A DNA stretch of 64,000 nucleotides, taken from assembly GCA_019359375.1 (NCBI GenBank), contig JAHHHL010000028.1, forward strand, positions 18,410 to 82,409, given 5' to 3'. Made by a program: the position numbers and the translations under genes. The notes under the pieces are model-generated. The model had not been told where the DNA came from and ran no database searches. It worked only from the letters and a program-made list of their open reading frames with translations. Each line of letters opens with the position of its first letter. The first letter of the stretch is position 1. The stretch comes from Lyngbya sp. HA4199-MV5. GTDB taxonomy: Bacteria; Cyanobacteriota; Cyanobacteriia; Leptolyngbyales; Leptolyngbyaceae. This document shows, one piece after another, positions 44,879-54,158 of this stretch.

Positions 44879-46180
44879 ATGTGACACAACTGATTGCGCC
44901 ATCCGTCCAGCTACCTCTGGGGCTGGCTTCAGCGTCTGTTGAGCGATCGCCTCTTCAAACACCTCTACAACCCGGTCTACCTTAGCATCCCAGTCAAGGT
45001 AATTCGTTCTCACTCGATGTTTGCTCGCTTCACCCATTTGCTCACGCAAGTCTGGCGATTGTGCTAACCGAATCATTGCCTCAGCCAGACCGTTGACGAA
45101 CGCCTCCTCTGTGTCTAAATCAACCAGGATCCCACAGCTTGCGTCGGCATATTGCCCTGGTCCTGCCCAATTGGCGGCAATAACAGGCATGCCGATGGCC
45201 ATTGCTTCCAGCATCGCACAGCCTCCACAGTCCCGGATTGCAGGAACCATATACACGTCACACTCACGAATGAGCGCTGCTGCCGCATCTAGCGCCATCC
45301 AACCGTGAAAGTTGACTCGATCTTGAATGTTTAGAGCTGCCACCTGAGCCTTGGTTGCTTCCAATAGTTCGCCACTTCCAATCAATTCCAGGACGGAGTT
45401 AGTGGTTTCTGCGACTTGCTTGAACGCTTCTACCAGATAAGGAATGCCTTTTTGATCAACAAACCGCGCCATGTAGACAAAGCGGGTTGGCTCACCAGGT
45501 TTAGCCTTTTGTTTCTCAATCGGCTGCCAGAGAGACAAATCGACTCCACTTTCTACCACTTCATAAACTTTTCCCCGGTAGCCCGATGGTAAAGCGTTTG
45601 CTGTGCGTTTATTGGCAACTAGCAATATATCTGCCTGGAGTTTGCCAGGAATAAAGCGGTTGAGAAAATCCGATATAGCCCGCCCTGCCTGGTTGGATAG
45701 CCGATTGAATGACGATTCCAGGTACTGGAAAGCTGGTGGAAATTCCATACCACCGCACATGGGACCAATGACAACGGGTACGCCGATGCCATACATATAG
45801 CTAGGGGCCTTCGGTGAGATCGGTGCAGGTTCAAAGACCAGTTGAATGTCAAATGCTTGAACGAGCTGTTTAACAACCGGACGTACTTTCGATTGGGTGA
45901 TCAGATGAATCACTTGACCGAGAATGCGGTCCTGGATTTGAAAAGGTACCAGATCGCTGGATTTGTGGATCAGCACTTGGAGCCAAGAGTCTTTCACAAA
46001 GCGAATTCTTTGAAACCGGTCATCTGGGTAGCGCTGGCGGAGTTCCTCACGGACTCGCTCATGGCAGACTAACCAGGTATTGACATTACGCTCATGCAGA
46101 CGATCGAAGTAGTAGAGCGCCAGAGCCGCTTCTCCACTCATTTTCATTGAGGCATTTTCGGCTGCAATAATAACTTTCAT
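44876..46180 (-). CDS. Family 4 glycosyltransferase
   Basis: A 434-residue GT-B glycosyltransferase. The N-terminal domain begins VIIAAENASMKMSGEAALALYYFDRL (acceptor side); the C-terminal GT4 domain contains RFVYMARFVDQKGIPYLVEAF, VNFHGWMALDAAAALIRECDVYMVPAIRDCGGCAMLEAMAIGMPV and GPGQYADASCGILVD. It probably adds a sugar to an exopolysaccharide or glycolipid repeat. It is the last gene of an operon with an aminotransferase and an epimerase. Its TAG stop belongs to the terminus of a TIR element; the C-terminal ~8 residues may therefore be altered from the ancestral protein. Confidence 0.92.
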   Translation of the reverse strand: MKVIIAAENASMKMSGEAALALYYFDRLHERNVNTWLVCHERVREELRQRYPDDRFQRIRFVKDSWLQVLIHKSSDLVPFQIQDRILGQVIHLITQSKVRPVVKQLVQAFDIQLVFEPAPISPKAPSYMYGIGVPVVIGPMCGGMEFPPAFQYLESSFNRLSNQAGRAISDFLNRFIPGKLQADILLVANKRTANALPSGYRGKVYEVVESGVDLSLWQPIEKQKAKPGEPTRFVYMARFVDQKGIPYLVEAFKQVAETTNSVLELIGSGELLEATKAQVAALNIQDRVNFHGWMALDAAAALIRECDVYMVPAIRDCGGCAMLEAMAIGMPVIAANWAGPGQYADASCGILVDLDTEEAFVNGLAEAMIRLAQSPDLREQMGEASKHRVRTNYLDWDAKVDRVVEVFEEAIAQQTLKPAPEVAGRMAQSVVSH

Positions 46181-46238
46181 GAGCTTATTTTCCTTGTTTC
46201 CGAGCGCTTGAATGAGCTGTGAGAATCTCCAAAACAGG

Positions 46239-47441
46239 CTAAGACTGGGCTACAGCACCTACTCTGAAATCAGATAAGGCTGATACCGTAAGCGTTTTTT
46301 GACACCAGTCTTTAACCTGTTCAACCACCCGCTGCACTTCTTCAGGCATCAAGTATGGATGCATGGGTAGGCTGAGAATCTCTTGGCTCAATTGCTCTGT
46401 GATCGGTAGACTGCTGTAGTCTTTGGGAAGCCGAGATCGGTAGGCTGGTTGCTGGTGGACAGGTACCGGATAATGAATGCCCGTGCCGATTTGCTGCTCG
46501 CTTAAGAATTGCTGTAAGCGGTCACGCTCATTCACCCGGATAACATATTGATGATAAACATGAACAATATTGCCACTTAATTGAGGCAATGCCAGCGGCA
46601 ATCCTGAAAGCTGGCGATTGTACTCAGCGGCAACCCACTGACGTTGAGCGTTTTCCCAGTCAAGGCGTTGCAGTTTAACCTGTAAAATGGCAGCCTGTAA
46701 GGGATCTAGGCGGGAGTTCATACCTGCCACATCGCTGATATACCGCTGCCGCCAGCCATACTGCCGTTGAATGGACATCGCTTCGGCTAGCGTCGGATCA
46801 TCCGTGACCACAATCCCGGCATCTCCCAGTGCTCCTAAGTTTTTGGTGGGATAGAGACTGAAGGCGGCTAAGTGACCCCAGGTACCAACTTTGCGATCGT
46901 TTAACACTGCCCCATGTGCCTGGGCACAATCTTCAATCACGTAAAGCCCATGCCGATCAGCAAGCGCCATAATGGCTGGCATGTTAGCCGGGTGTCCATA
47001 GATATGCACCGGAATGATGGCTTTCAGGGTTCCCATAGAGGGATTGTTGTGAACCCAGGCAATAGCTGCTTCCAGACAATTCACATCCATGGTGTAACTG
47101 CTTGGGTCAATATCCACCATCAGCGGGACAGCGCCCACCAGCTCGATCGCTGCCACTGTTGCCACGGCTGTGTGAGACACTGTGATGACGACATCACCGG
47201 GACCAATGCGGCATGCCCGCAGACCAATCTCCAACGCATCGGTACCGTTAGCCACTCCAATGCCATGCTTGACACCGATATAAGCCGCGAATGCTTGCTC
47301 AAACGCTTCAACTTCCTGACCAAGAACGTAGTAGCCACTTTCTAGCACCCGTTGAATTGCGGCATCGATTTCAGCCTTGCTGGCTAGATAGCTTGCCTTC
47401 GGGTTTGTTTGCATAATCATCGTCTGCTTGTCCTTGGTCAT
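46239..47441 (-). CDS. DegT/DnrJ/EryC1/StrS-family sugar aminotransferase
   Basis: A 400-residue PLP enzyme that aminates a nucleotide-linked keto-sugar. Characteristic motifs are HGIGVANGTDALEIGLRA, VITVSHTAVATVAAI, YVIEDCAQAHGAVLN and FSLYPTKNLGALGDAG, where the lysine of PTKN forms the PLP Schiff base. The C-terminus has IGTGIHYPVPVHQQPAYR. Its start overlaps the epimerase stop by 4 bp, indicating translational coupling, and the glycosyltransferase follows by 58 bp. The product is probably an amino sugar for a surface glycan. Confidence 0.94.
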   Translation of the reverse strand: MTKDKQTMIMQTNPKASYLASKAEIDAAIQRVLESGYYVLGQEVEAFEQAFAAYIGVKHGIGVANGTDALEIGLRACRIGPGDVVITVSHTAVATVAAIELVGAVPLMVDIDPSSYTMDVNCLEAAIAWVHNNPSMGTLKAIIPVHIYGHPANMPAIMALADRHGLYVIEDCAQAHGAVLNDRKVGTWGHLAAFSLYPTKNLGALGDAGIVVTDDPTLAEAMSIQRQYGWRQRYISDVAGMNSRLDPLQAAILQVKLQRLDWENAQRQWVAAEYNRQLSGLPLALPQLSGNIVHVYHQYVIRVNERDRLQQFLSEQQIGTGIHYPVPVHQQPAYRSRLPKDYSSLPITEQLSQEILSLPMHPYLMPEEVQRVVEQVKDWCQKTLTVSALSDFRVGAVAQS

Positions 47442-48424
47442 AGATAGTGCTCCAGATTTTCTCGGTAGAACCTTAGCGTTTGAGTTAAACCATCTTGCAG
47501 CGAAGTTTTAGGTTCCCACCCGATGGCTGAATGAATGAAGCTGTCATCGCTGTAGTAGTCGCCAATATCGATACGCTTTCGTTCTGCTGGAAAGTCGCGA
47601 ATCGCAAAATCACCACCTCCGTTAGCCTCAATGAGTGTTTTAGCTGTATCGCGTAGGCTGATTACACAATCTCCACCTAAATTAAAAATTTTACCTTCGG
47701 CATCGCTGCTGACAGCGGTCATTAAAAGCGCATTGACCACATCATCCACATAGGTGTAGTCACGTAGCTGCTCCCCCCCCCATACTTCAAAGGGTTTACC
47801 TTCAACTAATAGTCGAATCCAAATACCTAAGAACGTTTGTCGGGCATCTTTGATTCGCATACCAGGACCGTAGGTGTTGGTCAATCGCAGGGCACTGGCG
47901 CGGATGCCGTAGACATTGTTGTAGAGGATGTGATACCATTCGCCTGCCATTTTGTTGATACCATTCACGTCAACGGGACGCAGCAGATGTTTTTCATCCA
48001 CAGGTAAATAGTCTGGTTTACCATAGAGTTGACGAGTGCTGGTGAAGACAACGCGGATGGCTGGGTTGTACTTACGGCATGCCTCCAGGATTGAGAGCTG
48101 GGCGCGACAGTTAATCTCTAAATCAGTGTATGGATCATTCATCGAATCCAGGTGGCTGGTCTGCCCTGCTAAATTAAACAGGTAATCCATCTCCTGAACC
48201 AGGTAGCGCATGCTGTACTCGTCTCGCACATCCGAAATATTGATTTTGACCTTGTCTTGAATGTCAGAGATGTTGAACAGGTTGCCCCCATACTCTGGAA
48301 TCAGACTGTCTACAATTTGAACCTCTGCGCCTAACCGAATCAGTTGCCTTGCCAGGTTACTTCCGATGAAACCTAATCCTCCGGTAATGAGAACCTTCTT
48401 CCCTACAAAATAGTCTCTAATCAT
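47438..48424 (-). CDS. NAD-dependent nucleotide-sugar epimerase/dehydratase (extended SDR)
   Basis: A 328-residue extended SDR. Rossmann glycine motif ITGGLGFIGSNLARQL, then VDSLIPEYGGN, the VVFTSTRQLYG strand and ALRLTNTYGPGM, as in GalE/RmlB relatives. At the YxxxK position the sequence is NGINKMAGEWYH: the lysine is kept but asparagine replaces tyrosine. This variant may use another residue as the acid/base. First gene of the three-gene glycan operon, with ~1.3 kb of non-coding DNA upstream that should contain its promoter. Confidence 0.9.
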   Translation of the reverse strand: MIRDYFVGKKVLITGGLGFIGSNLARQLIRLGAEVQIVDSLIPEYGGNLFNISDIQDKVKINISDVRDEYSMRYLVQEMDYLFNLAGQTSHLDSMNDPYTDLEINCRAQLSILEACRKYNPAIRVVFTSTRQLYGKPDYLPVDEKHLLRPVDVNGINKMAGEWYHILYNNVYGIRASALRLTNTYGPGMRIKDARQTFLGIWIRLLVEGKPFEVWGGEQLRDYTYVDDVVNALLMTAVSSDAEGKIFNLGGDCVISLRDTAKTLIEANGGGDFAIRDFPAERKRIDIGDYYSDDSFIHSAIGWEPKTSLQDGLTQTLRFYRENLEHYL

Positions 48425-49731
48425 AGTCCACCCTTAAGGTTAAGATCTGGTAAGTTTGTGCCTGGATTATCTCAACGCAAACCGGGGAAAGTGCCTGTCT
48501 GGAAACACCTGTATGACCGCTAGAACGTGTTTAGAATCTATCGTCATAGTGTCGCTGGCTGAGTATCAGATAAGCAGGCTGGTTTGACAAAGCACCCGCT
48601 GTGAACGAAGACAAGCTTTTAACAACCAGATGAGTCTTTGAGTCAAGAGTGATACTGCTTTGGAAAACCGTGATCAGAATGACTCACGTAGGGATTGGCT
48701 GAGAAACAACATTTCACGCGAGTCTACCGATTCACTCATCTACCCTCTTTCACCTGGGATCTTAATTTGTTAGCAAATTCCTCACGACTCATTGTTCAGA
48801 AAATGTACTCAAGTCTGGCTCGACTGCAAAAAGCTCTCTGCACGACCTCCCTGGAGCTTCCTAAATAATGAGATTTTTGGAAGGTGCTTTAAGAAAGTTT
48901 ATTGAATGAGTGAGAACTGATGGTCTAGTCCGTATCCTCGACACGGACTAGAAGACCAATTACTGCAGCCCCCTGGAGCGTAGCGAAGAGGAGTTTTTAG
49001 AATTCTCAGCCTAAACCTCATCGCGGTTGTTATGACGTTTTGAGACTGTGATGGTCTCTCAGCACAGAGCAGTCGTGGCAAAGAGAAGTCGTGTTTCACA
49101 AACGGCAAATGAGAGCTATGGGACTTGTCACTGTCTGAGCATGAATGGCTAGAGTCTTAGAATTTAAATCATTCATTCATCAGTCAGTCCAGAAGTCAAA
49201 AGATGATTTTGTCGTTAACCTCAAGTAAAAAATGGTTGGAAATTAGAAGCCGTAAAAATTTTGTGCTATTTCAAAAGACAAACCCTCATGAAAAATTGAA
49301 ACGTTACTTGATGAAAAGCAGAGACTTTGATAACCTTTGCTTGCTTGTTAGGGCTACACCATAATTAGGTTACTCTTAGTTTTGGATTGCCACAATTGTT
49401 TATGACGAACTAAATAGAGCTTTCACTTAATCTTCATCAATTGGGTTTGAGGGTGCAGGAACGTCTTGTCAGCTCATTACCGCTTAATCGGCGGCTGATG
49501 CCGTTGAAGCCTATGACTCGTGTAGCTCGGTTGACTGTCAACATCGCTTTCGCGAGATGGTCGATCGTCTATGTGCCTCAGTTTTCCCTTAAGGCTCTAA
49601 TGTCTAACGCGATGGTGCAAAGGATCTGGCTGGAGGCTCAGAGGGTCGGCATTGAGCACATCAGCATAGAATAATAAGGATAGGGCTGACACCAGTACAC
49701 TTACATAAACCCGAATCTTAGGAGGAAGGCT
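48425..49731. other. 1307-bp region without a convincing gene
   Basis: It separates the glycan operon from DUF3119. A strong hairpin lies at 48922-48957. Short open frames occur (for example 49441-49674) but carry no family resemblance. Part of the A+T-rich stretch 49180-49440 could be promoter DNA. The length is unusual for this window and may hide a regulatory RNA. Confidence 0.4.
48922..48957. ncRNA. Long hairpin in the glycan-operon upstream region
   Basis: TCTAGTCCGT pairs with ACGGACTAGA around a 9-base loop, extended by GGTC/GACC with a bulge. There is no T-run after it on either strand, so it is not a simple terminator. It may belong to a leader RNA or be a repeat. Confidence 0.3.
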
Positions 49732-50115
49732 GTGACAACAACGACTGCGTTAAATCAAACAATTGTACTACTGCCCAGTTATAAGCTGCCGATCGTGCTC
49801 ATCGTTTTGGCAGCCCCCTTGCTATTCGTGCAAGTTTGGGTAAGTCTGATAGTGGCACTGTTCGGTTTTTTCCTGCTTTTTCAGGCAGCAACCTTGCGTC
49901 TTACTTTTACTGAGACAGCACTCGATATTGAGCGCGGACAGACACTGATCCGTCGCTTTCCTTACCAGGAGTGGTTGAACTGGCGGCTCTTCTGGTTGCC
50001 TGTTCCGATCCTCTTCTATTTTAGGGAAGTCAACAGCATTCATTTCTTGCCAATTCTCTTTGATCCTAAAACGCTACAGACTTGCTTGGAAGCTCGGTGT
50101 CCCCAAATTTCCTAA
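49732..50115 (+). CDS. DUF3119 family membrane protein
   Basis: A 127-residue protein with GTG start preceded by AGGAGGAAGGCT, a very strong ribosome-binding site. One or two closely spaced membrane helices (about 18-55: LPIVLIVLAAPLLFVQVWVS and IVALFGFFLLFQ) are followed by a soluble domain containing FPYQEWLNWRLFWLPVPILFYFREVNSIHFLPILFD. This matches the cyanobacterial and plastid DUF3119 family. It is followed by DUF3086 and plsY, a conserved cyanobacterial order. Function unknown; the neighbourhood hints at membrane-lipid metabolism. Confidence 0.9.
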   Translation: MTTTTALNQTIVLLPSYKLPIVLIVLAAPLLFVQVWVSLIVALFGFFLLFQAATLRLTFTETALDIERGQTLIRRFPYQEWLNWRLFWLPVPILFYFREVNSIHFLPILFDPKTLQTCLEARCPQIS

Positions 50116-50212
50116 GCGCTGGTTGTTCGGTACGAAAGCTTGTGCGCGACGACTGGCTTAAGCGTCAGAGCTTGCCAGGAACTTATGACCAACAACTCAA
50201 TTTGCATTGAAC

Positions 50213-51349
50213 ATGAACTCAGACGAATTGCCAATTGCAGCAGATGCGGATGTCCGTGAACAGGAAGAGACTCGTGATCGTTCAAGTCTGCCGATTGACA
50301 AGGAAAAGCGATCGTTGGTGGAGCGGGTTGAGGCAGAGCAACCGTTGCTGTCAACCCCTGATGCTACAACGCTTACAACTGCGGAGCAGCGAGTTGCGGA
50401 TCTGCAACGTCGTGAGCAGGTGTTAAGACGTGAAATTGCTACTTTGCAGGCATCACAGGCTCGCCTTCAGGAAGAAACCGCCGCGGCACAGTCAGCGATG
50501 GGACGGCTTATACAGGAAGGGTTGAAAGAACTGGAGCAGCGAAAACAGACGCTACAAATTAGTGTTGAGCAACTGGAACGCCGACAAGAGCGCATTCGTA
50601 ATGAGATGAAGACGACGTTTGCAGGGGTTTCTCAAGAGCTGGCGATTCGGGTGCAGAGCTTTAAGGATTACCTGGTCGGCAGCTTGCAAGATCTGGCGCT
50701 GGCAGCGGAGCAACTAGATTTGCCGCAGTCTGGGAATGTAACTGGGATGACTGAAAAAGCGTCTGCTCCGGCGGAGGCGTTCTCTAAGCAGGAGACAGTG
50801 CCTCCGCTTGCAGAGCAGAGTTTTCAAGAGCAGACGAAAAAAATTCGCAACTTGTTGGATCAATACCGGAATCGACCAGATTATTATGGCTCGACATGGC
50901 AACTTCGTCGTACTTTTGAACCAGTTCATGCCGATCGTGTTTCAGGCTGGTTCTTTACGCAGGGTGGACGGGGTGCTGTTCGCACGATGGGTAGTCGCTT
51001 GCAAAATATTCTGATTGCCTCAGCAACGATTTCGATTTTGCATACGCTGTACGGCGATCGCTTGCGTGCTTTGGTGCTTGCCCAATCTCCAGAACGGTTG
51101 GGTGAATGGCGACGCGGCTTGCAAGATTGCCTCGGACTTACTCGCAGTGAATTTGGACCTGAGCGCGGTGTCGGTTTGTTTGAAGATCCTCTCCCGCTGG
51201 TGCAAAAAGCCGATCGCCTGGTTAAGGATGGACTCTTGCCGCTGATTATCATTGATGAAACGGAAGACGACATCAGCCTGGGGCTACTGCAATTTCCGCT
51301 CTGGCTAGCTTTTGCACCAAACCCTCAAGTGCCGACCTATTCATATTAG
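50213..51349 (+). CDS. DUF3086 family protein
   Basis: A 378-residue protein. After an acidic N-terminus comes a coiled coil (about 60-160; ADLQRREQVLRREIATLQ and ELEQRKQTLQISVEQLERRQ). The DUF3086 domain (about 225-378) starts near KIRNLLDQYRNRPDYYGSTWQLRRTFEPVHADRV and includes WFFTQGGRGAVRTMGSRLQNILIASATISILHTLYGDRLRALVLA and PLIIIDETEDDISLG. No catalytic motif is recognised. I use ATG 50213 rather than TTG 50207. It lies between DUF3119 and plsY. Confidence 0.9.
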   Translation: MNSDELPIAADADVREQEETRDRSSLPIDKEKRSLVERVEAEQPLLSTPDATTLTTAEQRVADLQRREQVLRREIATLQASQARLQEETAAAQSAMGRLIQEGLKELEQRKQTLQISVEQLERRQERIRNEMKTTFAGVSQELAIRVQSFKDYLVGSLQDLALAAEQLDLPQSGNVTGMTEKASAPAEAFSKQETVPPLAEQSFQEQTKKIRNLLDQYRNRPDYYGSTWQLRRTFEPVHADRVSGWFFTQGGRGAVRTMGSRLQNILIASATISILHTLYGDRLRALVLAQSPERLGEWRRGLQDCLGLTRSEFGPERGVGLFEDPLPLVQKADRLVKDGLLPLIIIDETEDDISLGLLQFPLWLAFAPNPQVPTYSY

Positions 51350-51430
51350 AGTTGTATTGCCAGTTGTGAGAGCAAATACAACTCACGGCTGACCCTAAAC
51401 AACGCTACAACGCCTTCAGGATTTCAACCG

Positions 51431-52108
51431 ATGGTATTTTGGCTTGCCTTGAATGGACTACTGCTGATAGGAGCATACTTGCTAGGCTCTATTCCGCCTG
51501 GATACTGGGCTGGAAGGCTTTTGAAAGGAATTGATATTCGAGAACATGGATCTGGCTCGACCGGTGCTACCAATGTGCTGCGAACGGTTGGCAAAGTGCC
51601 AGCGCTCGTGGTGCTGTTGATTGATATTTTGAAAGGAGCAGGGGCGATCGCTGCTGTCCAATCTTTTTATCTAGTTGCCAGTGATCAAGCGTCTGTACCT
51701 TTCATCGATAGCGCCACCTGGTTGCCCTGGATAGTGACATTGTCAGGTATGGCAGCGCTGTTAGGGCATAGTAAATCGGTCTTTCTTCACTTCACGGGTG
51801 GCAAATCGGTTGCAACAAGCTTGGGCGTTTTACTAGCGGTGAACTGGGTTGTTGGCTTAGGGGCACTGGCTGTCTTCGCTGTGATGCTGGCACTTTCCAG
51901 GATTGTGTCTCTAAGCTCTATTGCGGGGGCGATCGCGGTTTCTGGTCTCATGCTAGCTACTCATCAACCGTTACCCTATATTCTCTTTGGTTTTTTGGGC
52001 GGGCTATACGTCATCCTGCGCCATCGCGCTAATATCCAACGCCTGTTGACCGGCTGTGAACCTCGCCTTGGTGAAACTGCTTCAGAAGCCCATAGTCCAC
52101 CCTCGTGA
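51431..52108 (+). CDS. plsY: Acyl-phosphate:glycerol-3-phosphate acyltransferase PlsY
   Basis: A 225-residue integral membrane enzyme making lysophosphatidic acid from acyl phosphate, the first step of phospholipid synthesis. PlsY's three cytoplasmic motifs are visible: AYLLGSIPPGYWAGRLLKGIDIREHGSGSTGATNVLR, LLGHSKSVFLHFTGGKSVATSLGV and, near the end, YVILRHRANIQRLL. The C-terminal ~20 residues are an unconserved tail. A partial TIR element begins 17 bp after the stop. Confidence 0.95.
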   Translation: MVFWLALNGLLLIGAYLLGSIPPGYWAGRLLKGIDIREHGSGSTGATNVLRTVGKVPALVVLLIDILKGAGAIAAVQSFYLVASDQASVPFIDSATWLPWIVTLSGMAALLGHSKSVFLHFTGGKSVATSLGVLLAVNWVVGLGALAVFAVMLALSRIVSLSSIAGAIAVSGLMLATHQPLPYILFGFLGGLYVILRHRANIQRLLTGCEPRLGETASEAHSPPS

Positions 52109-52125
52109 ACAAACGTTTTGCGTTT

Positions 52126-52193
52126 TAGAGCGCATCAGCTCCGAAACCTTGCGGTATCAGCCTAATCGCGCCCGTTCCAACAGACGAGGCTAC
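52126..52193 (+). mobile_element. MITE-like TIR element, partial copy E
   Basis: The left half of the ~130-bp family is recognisable (TTAGAGCG, GCTCCGAAACCTTGCGGTATCAGC, then CGCGCCCGTTCCAACA-like sequence) with small internal deletions. The right half is missing. It lies 17 bp after plsY, in the same orientation relative to the gene as copies A, C and D. Confidence 0.75.
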
Positions 52194-52303
52194 AGCCACA
52201 CCAATGATGCTTCTGCTTGCCACACCTTGTGCCGTTCTTCATGCTTTTAGTTAACCCGACGATCGATCGGTGGCTAGTTGAAGTCGTCATATTCTTAGAC
52301 ACA

Positions 52304-53254
52304 TCACGATCGTTCTGTCTCAACGATTCGCAGCAGATGACCGTCGGGGTCTGGCATGAGAAAACCCTGCTTGAAACCAAGCTCGTAATTGGTAAGTGTG
52401 GCGACTGCCAAGGGCGCGATCGGCGATGAAACTGCTAACTGCTGGGCTGTGGCAATGGCATCTTCCACAACTACTGTTGTTTGGCACACCCACACATCAT
52501 TGGCGCGTGTGTCATCCGGCATGGAACGTCCACCGTCAGGTTTGGTGTATTCTAACAATTCAATCCCCAAGCCTGACGACGCTTTGAGACTACTGATCTG
52601 CACCTGAACGTCAGAAACATTGCTGAGCTGCTCTTGCTCAGAGCCAAAATTTTCACTTGCTTGCTGCAATTCCATGCCCAGTTGATCGCAGTAAAAGGCA
52701 CGACTGGCAGCGGTATCGGCAACGACGATCGCGGTATGGTCAATGCCTAAAAAGAGCGCGTCAGTTGGCTGCTGCCATTTTGGATCACCTTTGTCCACTG
52801 GAAAGTGAATTAACTCAAGATTGTGCCCATCCCAATCTTTGAAGTAGAACGATTGAATGTCGCCTGCTACGGGATTCCATTCAGGCAGGGTTTGCGGCTG
52901 GGGTGACGTTTGAGGTGTCCAATGCTGGCGTAAGTGCCCATACGCTTTTGCCATATCACTCACTACGATCGCCAGATGTTGAAACCAGCGATCGTGACTA
53001 CGCGAATCGGTTGGCATCGGTCGCCCTTTTGGGGTGAGAAACTCAATTAGCTCGATCGTTTCGTTGCCTAACTGCAATTGCACCACGCGCAATTTCACGT
53101 CAGTTAACCCATACAGACGATCGATGCCTGCTCCAGCAACTTCACGATCAGAGCTTTTGTGGCAACCTAGAACGGTGGTGTAGAAAGCGATCGCTTGTTC
53201 CATGTCGGCGATCGTCAGACTAACAGAAGCGATGGCAACGATCGACATCTTCAT
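52304..53254 (-). CDS. Two-domain VOC (glyoxalase/dioxygenase) family protein
   Basis: A 316-residue protein with two vicinal-oxygen-chelate halves. The first begins IASVSLTIADMEQAIAFYTTVLGC and ends YFKDWDGHNLELIHFP; the second begins LGIDHTAIVVADTAASRAFYCDQLGMEL and ends FLMPDPDGHLLRIVE. Metal-site histidine/glutamate candidates are in DHTAIVV, HNLELIHF and DGHLLRIVE. VOC enzymes include glyoxalases, extradiol dioxygenases and resistance proteins; the substrate is unknown. Its ATG overlaps the SDR stop by one base (TAATG), so translation is coupled; it is the last gene of the GMC-SDR-VOC operon. Confidence 0.9.
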   Translation of the reverse strand: MKMSIVAIASVSLTIADMEQAIAFYTTVLGCHKSSDREVAGAGIDRLYGLTDVKLRVVQLQLGNETIELIEFLTPKGRPMPTDSRSHDRWFQHLAIVVSDMAKAYGHLRQHWTPQTSPQPQTLPEWNPVAGDIQSFYFKDWDGHNLELIHFPVDKGDPKWQQPTDALFLGIDHTAIVVADTAASRAFYCDQLGMELQQASENFGSEQEQLSNVSDVQVQISSLKASSGLGIELLEYTKPDGGRSMPDDTRANDVWVCQTTVVVEDAIATAQQLAVSSPIAPLAVATLTNYELGFKQGFLMPDPDGHLLRIVETERS

Positions 53255-54123
53255 TAGGTGCTAGAAACCTGACCACCCGTCACTTCCAGGATGGCACCCG
53301 TCACAAAGCTGCTATCTTCAGACGCAAAGTAGACGTAGGTGGGTGCCAGTTCTTCAGGCTGAGCAGCTCGCTTCATCGCGTTATCCACATCAAAATTATC
53401 CACTTGTTTTGCCGTCATCGTGCCTGGAATGTTGGGAGTCCAAACCGGACCGGGAGCCACCGCATTGACGCGAATTTTGCGCTCTGCCAGGTTTTGCGCC
53501 AGGGCTTTAGTGAACGCATTGATAGCTCCTTTACTGGTGGAGTAGTCAACCAGAAATTCTTTGCCAATCAGCCCCAAGATGCTGCTGGTATTGATGATCG
53601 CGTCGCCTTCTTTCAGGTGAGGAAGGGCAGCCTTAAGCATATAAAAATAGCCAAAAACGTTGGTTTCTAAGGTGCGACGGAACTGCTCCTCTGTGAGATC
53701 TTCTAATTTGAACTGCACCATCTGGTACGCGGCATTGTTCACCAAAATATCGAGATGCCCAAATTTCTCGACGGTTTGTGCGACGGCTCTTTGACACTGC
53801 TCTGAATCGCGCACGTCCGCTTTGATTCTGAGGCACTGTTGCCCCTTTTCTTCTACTTTGGACTGGGTAACGTTGGCATCATCATCATGCTCGTTGTAAA
53901 GGATTGCCACGTCTGCGCCTTCCATTGCATAGGCGATCGCCACCGCCCGACCAATGCCCGAATCACCACCTGTAATTAACGCCACCTTCCCGTGCAGCTT
54001 GTTGGCTGGCTTGTAGTTTGACAAGTCACTGTCAGGTTGGGGCACCATATCTTCCTGGCTGGCAGGGTATGGGAGGGTTTGAGCCGGAATTTGCTCAGCC
54101 GTCGGACGAAATTCTGTGGGCAT
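53254..54123 (-). CDS. Short-chain dehydrogenase/reductase of the GSP39/YghA type
   Basis: A 289-residue classical SDR with an N-terminal ~45-residue extension (FRPTAEQIPAQTLPYPASQEDMVPQ). The dinucleotide motif is ALITGGDSGIGRAVAIAYA, then NNAAYQ, and the catalytic set Ser in INTSSILG and YSTSK. The extension plus SDR core resembles general-stress and glucose-dehydrogenase-like proteins YghA/GSP39. Physiological substrate unknown. It lies 35 bp after the GMC gene and overlaps the VOC start. Confidence 0.93.
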   Translation of the reverse strand: MPTEFRPTAEQIPAQTLPYPASQEDMVPQPDSDLSNYKPANKLHGKVALITGGDSGIGRAVAIAYAMEGADVAILYNEHDDDANVTQSKVEEKGQQCLRIKADVRDSEQCQRAVAQTVEKFGHLDILVNNAAYQMVQFKLEDLTEEQFRRTLETNVFGYFYMLKAALPHLKEGDAIINTSSILGLIGKEFLVDYSTSKGAINAFTKALAQNLAERKIRVNAVAPGPVWTPNIPGTMTAKQVDNFDVDNAMKRAAQPEELAPTYVYFASEDSSFVTGAILEVTGGQVSST

Positions 54124-54158
54124 TGTCGTTACCTGTTACTGTGTGACCTTTGAACCGT

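Noticed and set aside
49441..49674. 77-codon frame upstream of DUF3119
   Set aside because: Non-ATG context, no ribosome-binding site and no family resemblance; it ends before the true DUF3119 leader.
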